Shown here: positions 11,301-20,838 of the stretch, in pieces | How positions within the stretch are numbered: position 1 is the first letter of the stretch | Layout: each line of letters opens with the position of its first letter | Assembly: GCA_905221615.1 (NCBI GenBank) | Contig: CAJNDT010001300.1 | Coordinates: 1 to 64,000, forward strand | Direction: 5' to 3' | DNA length: 64,000 bases | DNA from: Symbiodinium sp. CCMP2592 | Taxonomy: Eukaryota > Sar > Dinophyceae > Suessiales > Symbiodiniaceae | Position numbers and translations under genes: made by a program | The notes under the pieces: model-generated | The model's input: only the letters and a program-made list of their open reading frames with translations | The model's database searches: none | What the model was told of the DNA's origin: nothing

Positions 11301-12711
11301 AACTCTCATAGGCCTGTGGAGATCCAGTTTGGTCTCCTTGTAAGGAGGCAGACTTAGCTGTATCCTTACCTTTGCCTTTTGCCTTTGCGCCTTTGAAGGA
11401 GCTTCCTTTATCTCCTTTGTCCTTTCCTTTTCCTTTGCCTTTTCCACCTTTTCCTTTTTCCTTTCCTTTACCTTTACCGAAATAGCTGGAATCAGTTGGA
11501 TCATGTTCTGCCTGGTTGGCTCTCCCTTTTCCGCGGTATGACCTAAAACGGCCACGTCCTTTTCGCTTGCCACCCTTTGCTCTTCCCGGTGATCCGGGAC
11601 GCATTCTTGGTCTTCTTCCCTTTTTGAATCTCCTTGCAACGAAGGCCTCATGGTCATCAACTGTCCAGAAGACAGCTTCTTCATCCTCGGCGGCAAGAAA
11701 GCCTTCCTCAAGGGTGTCTTCGTCTTGGAGCCAGAATCCATCGACTCCGTCGTATTCACCCTGATCGAGGATGAGGAAGTTTCGACCTCCGCGTTTGCGG
11801 CGTTGGTCTCTCCTTCCATGGCGGTCCTTCTTGTGAGAAGAGTGCCGAATGTTGGGATCCTGCAGACCAGTTCTGGTCGTTGAGAACTGATCGAACATGG
11901 TCTGCCGTACCACAGGGTACGTGTAGGTCTCAATTCGGTGACCTTGGTTGGTCAATGCTGTTACCAACCTCTCACGTTGCATCTCATTTAGGTCGGACTG
12001 CACTAGGAAGAGGAGAGCTAGGAGATTATCGTTCAGAGGAAACGCTCTTCGATGATTGTCAAGGCGTTCCTTGTTCCATGTTTCGAAATAGCGTGCGGCA
12101 TATGTGTCTCTCTCGGCTGCATCCTGCATGCGCAAGAAGGTTTGGTCTGCCTGCACAGCTTGCATGAAATCTGGATGGGCATCCTCCAGAGCTATCTCTG
12201 GTAAGAGATCCATCCATGAGTTTTTCACGCGCTGTAGCACGATCTCAAACTTGGCAATCCAAGTCACAAAGTCTTGGTTGCCCTTCCATGCCTTGAATAG
12301 GCCGAGGAAACGCCACAGGAAAACGTACTGTTCTCCTTTCACGAAAAATGGACGCATCTTCTTCTTGAAGTAATCTACTCCATCTGGGGCTGCAAGCCTT
12401 TCTCGGTTCAGTGATTCCTTTTGTACTGCGGCCAATCCGGAGAGCCTCGTCTTGAGAGACGGACCTCTTTTGGTGTCATCCAGCGTTGTTATGTCGCACC
12501 AGTCGTCAATCAACTGTTCATACTCAAACCACGAGGTGGTGCCATCATAGGCAGGCGCGATCTTGGGCGTTATGCCTAATGATGCAAGCATGCGGTCAGA
12601 TGTTGCATATGACTGTGCGACATAAGTGGCTGGACCTTGGGAGGTCTCTTCGTTCTCATATCCCCCGGAGGATTGGGAACTGTCGTCGGCTTCGCTATGC
12701 GAGCTCGACAT
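5293..12711 (-). CDS. Copia gag-pol polyprotein, truncated by a frameshift (2472 aa)
   Basis: The start is an ATG at 12711 shared with the intact right copy. Domain order is as in the right copy: Gag-like N-terminus, Lys/Gly-rich basic stretch, aspartic protease with a DSG at about residue 591, HHCC zinc and DDE integrase core, methyltransferase-like domain, Pro-rich linker, RT with HVDD and the start of RNase H. At about 5326 the sense strand reads ACCAAATGTCC where the right copy has ACCACAATGTCC. This one-base loss shifts the frame, adds a short foreign tail and stops at 5293. Outside the break only a handful of residues differ from the right copy (for example GTEVR versus GTEVK, WRLTH versus WNLTH), so the lesion is recent. 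Function of this copy is probably lost because RNase H is split. Confidence 0.9.
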   Translation of the reverse strand: MSSSHSEADDSSQSSGGYENEETSQGPATYVAQSYATSDRMLASLGITPKIAPAYDGTTSWFEYEQLIDDWCDITTLDDTKRGPSLKTRLSGLAAVQKESLNRERLAAPDGVDYFKKKMRPFFVKGEQYVFLWRFLGLFKAWKGNQDFVTWIAKFEIVLQRVKNSWMDLLPEIALEDAHPDFMQAVQADQTFLRMQDAAERDTYAARYFETWNKERLDNHRRAFPLNDNLLALLFLVQSDLNEMQRERLVTALTNQGHRIETYTYPVVRQTMFDQFSTTRTGLQDPNIRHSSHKKDRHGRRDQRRKRGGRNFLILDQGEYDGVDGFWLQDEDTLEEGFLAAEDEEAVFWTVDDHEAFVARRFKKGRRPRMRPGSPGRAKGGKRKGRGRFRSYRGKGRANQAEHDPTDSSYFGKGKGKEKGKGGKGKGKGKDKGDKGSSFKGAKAKGKGKDTAKSASLQGDQTGSPQAYESSTAPSWDSWYEDSYYTDSSWNYAAYDDQTSYTYYASQASRRKTRRKKRRNQAGSSGRGTDPSAHQEPVFNSSVSYVPQVFEPSEGQGVETATAVFPLQHTVLSALTERINLDKNPTFVILDSGCTRAMGSRYAVNRLIKAVKQRAPGMIDFTFSPSNTKFSFADSETALIKERVTLWFNTTPRRDTTIEVLDQGRVPILFSIEQMRNLRMTLECSPTADLATCEAFGLYKTPLPISTNNHLVLDLLGFTSTRKYLPKSGTSFSATETALGAKKPKEERRSYTKIPEGRCPACAGQKKPHTFLKGCDKAPEGAADPPPKGIPGKKKPLPSDPAESSAKKPDPPEPSGDAPEPSEPSEPSSGSRDKPAESSAPHEPPEEERLEVPPAKTKTPKGLKNLLKKTRKYAVKPPVEEKSMVPGADDGTEVRPLESREYPAPGTDSPTGEEIVAEPSPSLPIALRRIHEKLKDPVELYKLHLKHRHMSTDQFKRRTKALQIPKEIYELYDQLVKKCSACQEHVRAPSRAKISGLRSETFGDLTFVDHGELPIPGKNSRLIFLILYDGATNLLTSEVVQDKEEHTTMSIMNDYFEKFQINPKVVVGDQAFMTPKMEAYYNRQNIKPVATGPGTPWPNRAEAAVRLLKHQIKIILQILKDGDPQYNGITMKYGNLVRQACLARNSSITYGGVTPLEMAFGRRPRDVITPENADPNQLTGNPTDTEVTARAIKELANRAYQEARQSDDLRRDLAARLSMTEGPFSLGDKVFYWSEDKSKIGSTGSKHGSWLKGKVISELGGSMVGVDLGTRIVRVNISKLRKNYDITSDVEIPLAPDEETLTSEGSDHASCMVTFDASLQSTDLTVPHQECHWQVTSTGKIDFLELYGGSPRMSHKAALSGLRVGQPVDLRSGLDLEQPQGRSNLLRIIKEQEPTIIVMSPDHSQWSSWYSQWKKGSAKRLSVLKFCESVADHQMKLGRYFVLENPYYSRLWSSPEAKRLFSNRKISYEVCNLQAYGMKDPKGYYESKSSIFMHNLPPQVLTPLQRHSAKTKSPTSPPGDEKGIQGYGLKTKLAQVYPYEFCETFASCLARFLKRDTYASHLSLVTDILGYSGDECLQGLSELLDQEYSLLTANPLKDSKLLQDPKIRSLVARVNSLSSKTELPLHHSKPSPSLDALVSDITRLRSRLLPGSGFEQCTLYRGTFGTVKALTSVTDGVLVFWNKKKPNSTMTCCLPHQVSWNKVHPSTFSGVLFQMTGGKTSPSVRTPPDVIMSDEEVSPSDPSEPMSTNRSRITSDDVSMPEPDQPMPPGTPPSRPPPPIPPPRLPAVSSDEPVAPARAKPRVHPPPRVPSPRRLGGDVSPRSSSERKVSPHKQKSPSQVPTPKPKPKAHPQGPILPLQQDEEDSEEELVPDDPGQPSAPPHTSGSPEPESDAESEDTRYYSDEEGDMVVDEKDWILLTEEQKLCSNTGSFSMPRYMHGGPVDIREVTSRVRSDRTRYKPTKRFRSDIREEYDLLTEEDKALSLSSPRNSANLTQKAQRKEATAKEKREMKKQFDEAKAAEYQSWLDNDVFELVDTRKLGNIRNYVTGRWVLTLKRDKDGNFLKCKARWVLRGFQDRQKDIQQTDSPAASRPGFRLAIQLAANKLWRLTHIDLKTAFLQGEAYDESRDIICQIPPEAGYPPYIAARMKKPAYGLNDAPRRWWNIVDKALLSYGLVPTRADRCTYVLYGKKSATADAEIKKSQPKTMESAIDYLLDPIAGNNAKGRQVHGVVCLHVDDLCMAGDDTFRKAVIESIKKEFAVGSEDTNDIMFVGQRLVWKDATASVPAHISVNQNLAVEALEEIVFDKKLNNEQQCTPQQHTAYRSVLGQINWLQSRTQAHICYRFSRCASKAAKPTIGDIRELNKLVRILKSTEVELRFWPLKGNLRILGYPDASYRNNDDKSSQRAHVIFLAEDRNPKLKGMKQSAAAASSKKNDFSESSIKETSSRGSLVDYESHKITTTKCPQQWQSLTH

Positions 12712-12794
12712 TGTGCTGCCTCTTATCCGCTTGGTTAAGCGTTCGGCGAGGCCGACCGCTGTAGCGGACTTTGGGAGGCGGGCGGCCCTTTCCG

Positions 12795-12807
12795 GGCTCC
12801 GCTACCA
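12795..12807 (-). other. Primer-binding site (initiator-Met tRNA-like)
   Basis: The sense sequence TGGTAGCGGAGCC follows the LTR. It resembles the TGGTATCAGAGC / TGGTAGCAGA type PBS that pairs with the 3' end of initiator methionine tRNA in many copia elements. The same 13 bases occur as the PBS of the unrelated E elements in this window. Confidence 0.75.
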
Positions 12808-12813
12808 GAAAAC

Positions 12814-13063
12814 TGAGCCGATACACCCACAAGGAAATGCTCCTTGTTAGGAGGTGTATGACCAGTTTATTCCCTAAGGATCAAAGGGCAGCGCCCTGCA
12901 CACGGACAGTAGTTGTTTTGTCTTGCTACGCAAGGAGAGCTTGTCTTGTCTCAATATGGTAAAACCACTGTGAGCCAATGGGCAGCGGAATGTATATGTA
13001 TGAGCATGCAGCCATTGCTGTAGGTACCTGTTAGAGCTACCCCTTTAGAGGTTTACGCAAACA
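12814..13063 (-). repeat. 5' LTR of left copia element (approximate inner edge)
   Basis: The LTR starts TG at 13063. The inner end is placed at the CA at 12814-12815 (sense GGCTCA), six bases before the primer-binding site. Only one LTR is in the window, so the inner boundary cannot be checked by LTR-LTR comparison. The matching right-copy LTR is 50086-50335. Confidence 0.7.
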
Positions 13064-13120
13064 GGGGGGGGGGGACGAAGGAGGGCTTGAAGGGGGGCTT
13101 GAAGGGAGGGGGGGCTTGAA
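13064..13120. repeat. G-rich CTTGAAGGGGGG minisatellite flank
   Basis: A run of eleven G is followed by degenerate copies of GGGGGGCTTGAA. The left copia LTR abuts one side and the E1 3' LTR the other. The last five bases, TTGAA at 13116-13120, match TTGAA at 20798-20802 on the far side of E1 and are its target-site duplication. Confidence 0.8.
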
Positions 13121-13334
13121 TGAAAAATTCCAGTAGCGTTTCGAGAGTCACCAGGAGTGTGCAATAATCAAGGCAACAACAATCAACAAGAAATCTCAAT
13201 CAGCTTCAGAATGCAATCACTCGGTCTCAGACTTTTGTCTGGATTCAATGAGCCAGTCTTGAGCCAATGCCAATTGGTAGGCATCGTGCTGTCCGTAGCC
13301 AATACGAGCGTGAGAATGACCATGCAATCTAACA
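13121..13334 (-). repeat. E1 3' LTR
   Basis: The sequence begins TGAAAAATTCC and ends CAATCTAACA on the plus strand, giving TG...CA termini on both strands. It is identical by reading to 20584-20797. The adjoining purine-rich sense tract AAGGGACCG just outside its inner edge is a polypurine-tract candidate. Confidence 0.9.
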
Positions 13335-13863
13335 CGGTCCCTTGATTGTGACGAGTCACGTCAACAATCACAACTGTACATTCTCCGCTCAATTATCGGT
13401 TATATAACCATGCTATAATTGCAATGAAACAAGAATCAAGATCATCGTTGGGCAATTCAAGGCAAACGATCAATCGATCTACCGGTCAAAACTCAATCAC
13501 AGAACTAGACCAAAATCTCAGTGGCAATCTCACTCCTTTTGCGCTCACAGCTGAACAATCTCATGCAGTCGCCCAATCTGCAGCCATGAGCAATCATCAT
13601 CCAGGAAACAATGTCTCCGTCGGTACATTGCAATCATAGAAGCAAATGGAATCAGCAATCAATCGACAGTGTCTGCAGAAATTGTCTTGTGCTCAATCCG
13701 AGCAACGGGGTATCAATATCCAATGCAGTCAGGCAGAAAGAGTCAAAAGCAAAATCAATGTTGAGAGGCAGCAGTGCATGTGCTGCACGGTCCTTCAATG
13801 CCGTAGGCACAATCCATCATCCGGATTTGTAGATGGATCAATCGCCAATCTTCTTGGCAATCT
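13335..13863. other. E1 non-coding 3' region
   Basis: About 530 bp lie between the ORF-B stop and the 3' LTR. No coding signal is seen in the sense direction. The stretch is rich in plus-strand CAATC/CAATG like the rest of the element. Confidence 0.6.
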
Positions 13864-15318
13864 TCAACGACCTTTGCGCTTCTTCGCAATCGCGGCGGCA
13901 GTAGACAACATGATGTTGTACTCCTCTCTGGTCAATGAGTCAGGCACAGGGCCTGTGCTCGGATCAATGCCTGCACTTGCGCTGCTGGCAATGTCGTCCG
14001 CAGCAATCTCTGAATCATTTTCCGAAAGTAGATACAATTCCGGTGATCCTTCAATCTCCAGATGGGTCAATGGCAAGGTGCAATGCCTGTGCACCGTCTC
14101 CGTGGGAACCCAATTCGCATAACAACTGTTATGCATCATCGATGCCAATGACTCAACCGTCAAAGTCGGCAATTCCAGCACAAGCGAATGTTGGCGTACC
14201 AATCCATCCAAAATGTACGAATAGGTGTTGGCAATCGCGTCATGTCGGCTGTCAATCGTGAGACACCAACTGCTCGACAAGAAAGAGCAATTGTGGTACA
14301 ATGCAAAGCCTCCCGTGCCGTCGGGGACTTTCAATCGCACGTCAGTCATTCGTCTCAATGGTCGAAACACAATGACCTTAACCAATTCCCTTTGCTGGGT
14401 CTCATTGAATCTGCCCTGTCGAAACCAATGACACATTTTTCTCAGGGCAGCATCGACTGTCAATTGGGCATTTAACTGACCCAATGGCGTGGGCATCAGT
14501 GTTGTCAATCCAGCATTGAGAGATTCAATCAGACTTGCTGGGAGAGCAATGCAACAGAACCAATCCACCTAGCCTTCCACCGGGGCGTAATTCCGGCAAT
14601 TGTACGATGTGACAGCAATGCAGCATGTAAAGATGCTCTTCAATGAGCAATAACACTCAACTGTCTTATCGACAATGAGGAACGCCAAGTTTGGCGAAAA
14701 GATGGGAATGTTGCCATCAGCAATGTCAGCCTGATTCATCGTTCCAATGCATCGGTTGCAAATCCACAATAAGTGGAGGAAGATGCAATTGGCGAAACCA
14801 CTGTGTCCTGGGAATCCATCAGGAGTCAATGTTCGGGCATACTTGTTCCCAATGCCCCATCCGAGTGGCACTTCAATTCCGCCAATCTTTTGGTTGAATC
14901 GCACGTATTGGCGCGAATACGCTGCCAATGCGTCGTGCACCTGTTCAGCAATCTCCATGATGATCGGACAATCGAGGTGAATGAATCCTCCTTCTTCACC
15001 CAACGTCACGGTGACATAATTGTCAATGATCTGTGTCGTCTCAATGAGTGCCGTCCTCCATTGGTGCAGCTCCAATGACGAGGCAATGCACGTCAGGTGG
15101 GCGTAGAAGATGGCAATGGCTTCTCGCATGCGAGACAATACCATCTCAGAATTCCACCTCAATCTGTGATGCGGTGGGTGTGCATGCTCGGCAATCGAGC
15201 TCACAATGAAATGGAATTGCTCCAATGGCGAATCCGTCGGCAATGTCACAACCGGCGGGCCCATGACATACTCAGGCCCCAATGCCTGGGTGCCCAATGC
15301 CGGGGCTCCATTGGTGGC
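13864..15318 (-). pseudogene. E1 ORF-B, unrecognised protein with one in-frame stop
   Basis: The ATG at 15318 begins MATNGAPALG. The frame runs to 13864 but is interrupted by TAG at 14569-14571, giving pieces of about 248 and 233 codons that together match the 444-aa ORF-B of E2-E5. Shared segments include MREAIA(I/V)FYAHL, Q(I/V)ID(N/H)YVT and SILRF-free Cys/His pairs such as CN(R/H)CI; the C-terminus is basic (KKRKGR). The amino-acid pattern is conserved between subfamilies, which argues that ORF-B encodes a real protein. I do not recognise the family. There is no RT, IN or protease motif. Confidence 0.75.
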
Positions 15319-16043
15319 CATGGCAATCAGAGTGAATGAATCGATCTGATGCAATCACGAGTGCAATTCGCTTTCTCTCAATCTACGAGCAATCGCAAGC
15401 GGAAGCGAAAATAAGCTAACAATCACAAAGGGCACACACTCCGGGTTACAGTCTCAAAACGCATTCAACGCTGTTAAAATCATGCTATGTACAATGTTGC
15501 TGACAGTCAGCAACATTGTACATAGCATGATTTTAACAGCCACAACAATGGTCGACCGAGTCAATGCGTGTAGAACTCGAAACAATGTATGTTCGGCTCT
15601 TCACTACAATGCTTTGTACAATTCAAAATCAACTACAAAATCTCCTCCAACAATGAATTCTTGTTTCTTGCAATTCAAACACAATGGTTGGTCCGAGACC
15701 TTCCAAGAAAATCTTCCTGGTCAATCGTCCTCAACAGGAATGATAAAGTCTTGCCAATGCACATGCTGAGCTCATGAAGAATTCTCTCAATTCTCACCTC
15801 TTCTTTTATTTCAATAGTGCAATACGCACTCTGAAGGAAATGCATTCAACCTCAGTGAAACAAGCAATGGACTCTCTTCAGGTGAATGGAGTCTATCCAA
15901 CACAATACAAAGACGGTCCCTTGAACAATGACAGTCCTTGCATCACTGAAGGGCATGAGTCAATTCCTTGGTGATACAGATGAAACAATGTTTGTTTGGT
16001 TTTGGGGTTTTCTCAATGAAGTGGTGGTCAGAAACAGTCGAGA
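15319..16043. other. E1 inter-ORF spacer
   Basis: About 725 bp separate ORF-B and ORF-A. It contains the 71-bp palindrome at 15470-15540 and many CAATG/CAATC motifs. I see no gene in it. Confidence 0.6.
15470..15540. repeat. Perfect 71-bp palindrome (35-bp arms, 1-nt centre)
   Basis: The arms 15470-15504 and 15506-15540 are perfect reverse complements around A at 15505. The homologous region in E2-E5 (for example 23040-23100) keeps one arm-like stretch, GCTATGTACAATG, but not the second arm, so the palindrome arose in the E1 lineage. Confidence 0.95.
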
Positions 16044-19000
16044 TCAACTCACGTGAGGCAATGAGGATCTCAAGACGAAAACGACCAAAGCAATGGAAGC
16101 AGTCAGAATGATGAACGAAAGGGCACTGATTCCTTTCAACAACACATGATAGGAGAATGAACTGCCAATCCTCAATGCACACACACAGAGCAACGGATGC
16201 TCCAACAGTCCGCAATCTGAGGACAGACGAGAAGTGATCAAGCAGACAATGAGTCGAACTAACAGACTCATGATAACCAATCGACATGTTTCAATGTCAG
16301 TCCTGCGAAGTTCGGAACGCGTCATTACAATCTGCCTGCGGTATGTCAATGTGTTCTTAAATGGAACAATGCTCAGGAGCACGCAGGAATGTCTCATCGA
16401 AAGTTCCTTGGTCAATCCGAAAGGTTCCTTAGTCAATCGAGAATAGCAGAGGCAATGCCAAGTCTTGCCAAAGTGCTCAAATAGAGCTAGAGCACCGAAG
16501 ACGTGACAATGGATCAACTGGTCTCTTCCAATCATCCAGTTCGTGCTATCAATGTCATGCTCATAGATACAATAGGAAAGAACCAAAATAAAGGAATGAT
16601 GACAATCAAAACACTCAAAAGAGATGGTGGTGAGAATGAACAAGCACAATGACCTAAGATCAACAATAGTAGGCTGTGGGTGACAATGGATGGATCGCTC
16701 CACCAATGACCTCATGACGGTCGAGAGGTGAAAGCAAGTGAGTGGCAATGATAAACAGAGTCCGACACAACTGCAATCAGAGATAGGGCCAATGCAATAC
16801 CACAGTGAAATCGCATACAGCGATCTCAATGAGGTGAGTGACCTTAGTCTCAATGGATCTCCAGACTTGTCACCACAATCTCTCAGTTCCTCAGCGAATA
16901 CACAGAGCAACAGTAGATCCGCTTGAATCTCATCGACGCAATCTGCGTGGTGAGTGAGAATCGAACTCACGACCTTAGAGTCAATGATAGATTCCTTCCT
17001 GAGAATCTTCAAGGTGAGATCAATGTGGCACATGACTGCAAATCTGCAAGTCTCTCGACAATCACACTCTCTCTGAGGCTCTCTCACATCCAATGTGTCA
17101 AACCGTCGAAGTGAGTGACAGCGAGTGTCAACGCAATGAGCAAGGTCACAATCAAGCCAAATTTCGCAATCTTCTCGAAATGATAAATGTGCGTGAGAAA
17201 CATGCAATCCTAATGCACAACAATGTTCTTCATCAATCAAGAAGCAGGATCGCAAAGAAGGGTGAATGACCGCACAATCACAAGACGTCTGCTTCAGCTC
17301 AATGAAAGGCTCAATGCACAAGTAGATGGAAACGAGGCAACAATACTTGGAATGCCAAACGTAACAATAACGATCAGCAGAGAGAATCGCAATCCAAGAA
17401 ATGGGTCCATGACGTCTCTTGACGCAATGTCTTCGATCTTCAATGCATTGCTCATTCTGAATTATGTCAATGCTCCCGAATGTCAACAAGGCAATCTGCA
17501 ATGAAAACACGTGTGAGCAGTCGACATCGAAAAGCCGCAATCGATCAATGACATGAGCAAAATGCTCCATGAAACGCGAAAGAAAATCATGAACGCGAAT
17601 GTCAAGACAATCTTTACAATCTCGGTCCCTCGGCTTGAGATGGCGACGCGTGCAATCAATCTGTGGTAGCGCTCCTGGAGTTTGAGTGCCGTCTTTCAGT
17701 AGTTTTTGAACAATGTCCATGGAAACGTGAAAGACAATACAATTCATCAGAAGGCGTGACGACAGATCGCAATAACCATGATCAATGCTGTGCCGTCTTC
17801 GTGGCGTGCACAGTGGAAGTCCCGTTGGCGACACCACATTGCACCATGTGAAAACGGGGTATGTTGCAATGAATCGTGGAAAACAAGTTGCGATGTCCAT
17901 GCTCAATGTGTGCTCGTCCGCAATATGTCGCACTGCATAACTCGACATCAGCATCGGCCGTCGCGACAACGCGATGTACAGCAGACAATCTATTGGGACA
18001 AGATCTATTACATTAGGTCGTGACATACAATTGCGATACGCATGCTCAATGGCAGCTCTTGGTACCAATTTTTGCCAGCCGCTGTCAAGCTCAGGCTTGT
18101 ACGGCAGCCTTGGCAATGGTAACATGAGGTACAATGACTTGCGATGAATTGAGATGATGCAATCCACGTAATGCAAAGTCAATGCAATATAGAGCTGACA
18201 AGAACCGAAGAATGAACAATGATGATGGAAACAGCAACGGAGGAATCCATCATGCAAAACGGAATGAAGTGACAATCGAGTAGGTGTTGATGGTGAATAG
18301 CTGAGCAATGGTTGGAGACTGGGCAATGGTGCAAGTGACCATGCTGAATGTGTAATGGTACTGTGACAATAGTTCAGCTGCAATCTGCACGCTAAAAGAA
18401 AGTGTTCAATCAAGCTCCAAAGATCAATAGCAGAATCGCTTTCAATCCTGAAGAGCTCAATCTCATCATTGGGTCTGTCCACAGCAATACCTTGATCCAA
18501 GATTTCCTTAGCCTCAATGCAGAATGATGAAGGTGCAGTTTGACACAGAACAATCTGAACATTTCCAAGAGGATCAATACACCTGCTCCAATGCTCTTGG
18601 CAGATAGCAGAACGATGCTCATTCAACGAATCCTGTAAGAAATCAGAGTCCTGCTGAATCGAAGTCGCTGAATCCTGAGGCAACGAATCGTGAACAACAA
18701 TACTCGAAGAACAACACAAAAACGCCTTTCCGAATCCGAAGTGCAAACAATCGAAAACGCAAAAATCGTCCAATCTGAAATCATACTCAAGGGGTCCAAC
18801 ATCCGAAGTGAATCCTAATGACCAATCCTTGTGAAACTCGAGGACTGGTTTCAATCAATGCAGAAATGCTCTACAATTACTCGGAGCACTCATGAATCCG
18901 CAGAACACAACAATAGTCGTGATGAGCGAAAACATCAAAATGCCAAAACTAATTCTCAATCGCTCGGGTAACGAGCAATGCTCTAGTACATCCAGACTCT

Positions 19001-20522
19001 CTAAATTCGTGACAATGTGCGCGCAACAATCAATCAATCGCTTAACGATCGGCACAGATGAAACTTGATCACCAATCTCGGAACTAGACGCAATGCAGGG
19101 TTCTTCCAAAGCAATGTCTAAGTGAATGCAGTCTCGATGACTACAACAGCCAGAATCCTTCATGCAGTCAGACTCAACATAATCGACATGTGACTCTGTT
19201 GAATCCGACACGCAATTAGAGCTGAGCCATGTCCGAACGCAATGCTTAACGCCCATGTCGTCAATCGGATCACACATGCAATCGGAATGCTTCTCCACGC
19301 TAGCGCAATCCAAACGCTTGGTTTGCGACAGCGCAACACAGTGTGCCATGTCAACGTTCAACGCTGCATCTGCGAACCAGCAACTCTTTTCTTTCTCCAA
19401 TCTCTCTTCTTCTTCTTCTTTTTCTCTTTCAACCTGTTTCACGCTGCAATACCAGGTATCCTCGCTCGACGAATTGCTCGAGCAGTCGATAGAATCCTCT
19501 TTTCCTTCCTCTTCAGTGCTGATGCAATCCTCTTCATCTCCCAATCGGTGGCTCTCTTTCTCCTCGTTCCTCTTCCTTCCTTCTTCCTTCAATGGTTCGT
19601 TTTCCTTTTCTTTCTCATCTTCCTGTGATTCCTCAATCTCACTGGCGTCCTTTTCCTCATCCGTCTCCTGTACTCCTTCCTTTTCAATTTTGCCAATCAA
19701 CTCCGAATCTTCAACAAGGTGGGATATGTATTCCAATGTCCGCGTAGTAAGGCCTCGAAATCTTTCTTCTTCCTGCAATCTTCCAATGCTTCTCTTCCTC
19801 TCAGAATCTCTGATTTCGCTCTCTGTAACAATCATCCGCAGCACCTGATGCTGAGATGCTGGCTGAATCAATCTGCCAGATGTGGATCGACAGAATCTGC
19901 AATAGCTCTTGACTAAGTCAACGGCCTGATCGAATGTTCCCAATGCATCCTGATGCAATCGAAGAAAGCCTGACAAGGCTTCCTCAGTCTTGCTTATGAG
20001 CAATGCGACAAGAACATCTTCACTCAATGCTTCTCCGCCAATCTCTTCATATCTCTTCTTCAGAACAACGAAGGCAATGAAATCTTCTTCGAAGAAATCC
20101 TTCCTAAACTCAAAAAGGAGAATTCGGCTCAATGTTTCCATTCCACGGTCTCTGCAAGAAATCCAAAATCTTTCATGCAACAATCGCCATGCTTCCAATC
20201 CGTTCTCTTGCTTTCCAGTACGGACAATGCTTCCAGCAAATCCTTTCGTGATCTTCACAAGCAAATAATGCAATTCAGTGGAAAATTCGAGCAATCTTTC
20301 CTCTGGAAAATCTTGACTCGAGAATGAACTGATGAGCGAATCATCTACCTCAATATCCAGTGCCAACGCAGTGTCCAAGATGGTCACAGCCAATGGACAA
20401 TGAATCTTTACGTAGAATCTCAACTGCCAGTTCCAATCTTCCCAACTTTCCTTGTCTCCTGCAAATGATGCTGGAGGTTCCAATTGCATTTTCCTTTCCG
20501 CACTACCGAGCTCAATGTTCAT
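16044..20522 (-). pseudogene. E1 ORF-A: Gag-like N-terminus plus Cys/His/Asp-rich extension, one in-frame stop
   Basis: The first convincing Met is at 20522 (MNIELGS), just after the PBS; the open frame itself extends back into the LTR. The N-terminal ~230 residues look like a retrotransposon Gag (SWEDWNWQLRF, then NGLEAWRLLHERF, then a Leu-rich end). A Glu/Lys-rich stretch follows, then Cys-rich sequence and a hydrophobic segment (about 18890-18955). A single TGA at 18855-18857 splits it into 555 and 936 codons. The second part is open for 2.8 kb and resembles E2 (IDCTRRHLKPRDRDCKDC versus IDCTRRHLEPRDREYKDC), so it was coding. Its function is unknown. E2 has no stop at this position, so I read this as decay, though readthrough of a gag stop is possible. 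Confidence 0.72.
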
Positions 20523-20570
20523 CTCTACGAATTCCTCTGAAGTCAATCGGTACCCTGGGCTTCGCCGCAG

Positions 20571-20583
20571 GGCTCCGCTACCA
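20571..20583 (-). other. E1 primer-binding site
   Basis: Sense TGGTAGCGGAGCC immediately follows the terminal CA of the 5' LTR. It is the same 13-mer as in both copia copies. Confidence 0.8.
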
Positions 20584-20797
20584 TGAAAAATTCCAGTAGC
20601 GTTTCGAGAGTCACCAGGAGTGTGCAATAATCAAGGCAACAACAATCAACAAGAAATCTCAATCAGCTTCAGAATGCAATCACTCGGTCTCAGACTTTTG
20701 TCTGGATTCAATGAGCCAGTCTTGAGCCAATGCCAATTGGTAGGCATCGTGCTGTCCGTAGCCAATACGAGCGTGAGAATGACCATGCAATCTAACA
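20584..20797 (-). repeat. E1 5' LTR
   Basis: This 214-bp copy is identical by reading to the 3' LTR. Its sense end ...TTTTTCA is followed with no gap by the PBS. Confidence 0.9.
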
Positions 20798-20838
20798 TTG
20801 AAGGGGGGCTTTGAAGGGGGTCTTAAGGTGGGCTTCAA
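20798..20838. repeat. G-rich spacer between E1 and E2
   Basis: This 41-bp stretch is of the TTGAAGGGGGGC type. It starts with the E1 TSD TTGAA and ends with the E2 TSD TTCAA. Confidence 0.85.

Larger units (their letters stand above)
1..13063 (-). mobile_element. Giant Ty1/copia-like LTR retrotransposon, left copy (3' end outside window)
   Basis: The 5' end is at 13063, where the sense strand starts TGTTTGCG, a canonical TG LTR start; the element reads leftwards off the window. In order it holds a 5' LTR, a PBS, a gag-pol polyprotein and a long ORF2. It is colinear with 50086-63148 in inverted orientation: left plus right coordinates sum to 63149 or 63150 throughout, with one single-base indel in each copy. 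The integrase-before-RT order and an RVT_2-type RT with HVDD place it in Ty1/copia. At more than 13 kb without its 3' LTR it is very large for that superfamily. It directly abuts the G-run at 13064-13074. Confidence 0.9.
13121..20797 (-). mobile_element. E1: non-autonomous LTR retroelement (7677 bp), complete with identical LTRs and TSD
   Basis: The element is bounded by 214-bp LTRs at 13121-13334 and 20584-20797 that read identical throughout, and by the 5-bp duplication TTGAA. In sense (minus) order: 5' LTR, PBS, Gag-like ORF-A with one internal stop, non-coding spacer with a large palindrome, ORF-B with one internal stop, non-coding tail and 3' LTR. I see no protease, integrase or reverse transcriptase. 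It is a divergent subfamily of E2-E5: LTRs and proteins align clearly but differ substantially. Confidence 0.9.

Noticed and set aside
11082..11933. 283-codon minus-strand frame (and 51216-52067 in the right copy)
   Set aside because: Alternate-frame shadow of the Lys/Gly-rich part of gag; conserved only because the two copies are near-identical.
18855..18857. Programmed readthrough stop in E1 ORF-A
   Set aside because: E2-E4 have no stop at this place and ORF-B of E1 also has a stop, so decay is the simpler reading; kept only as an alternative.
19242..19848. Plus-strand frames of 128 and 197 codons rich in Ser and Phe (similar ones at 26601-27124, 34084-34607, 41566-42089)
   Set aside because: They are the antisense of the Glu/Lys-rich part of ORF-A and recur only because that region repeats.
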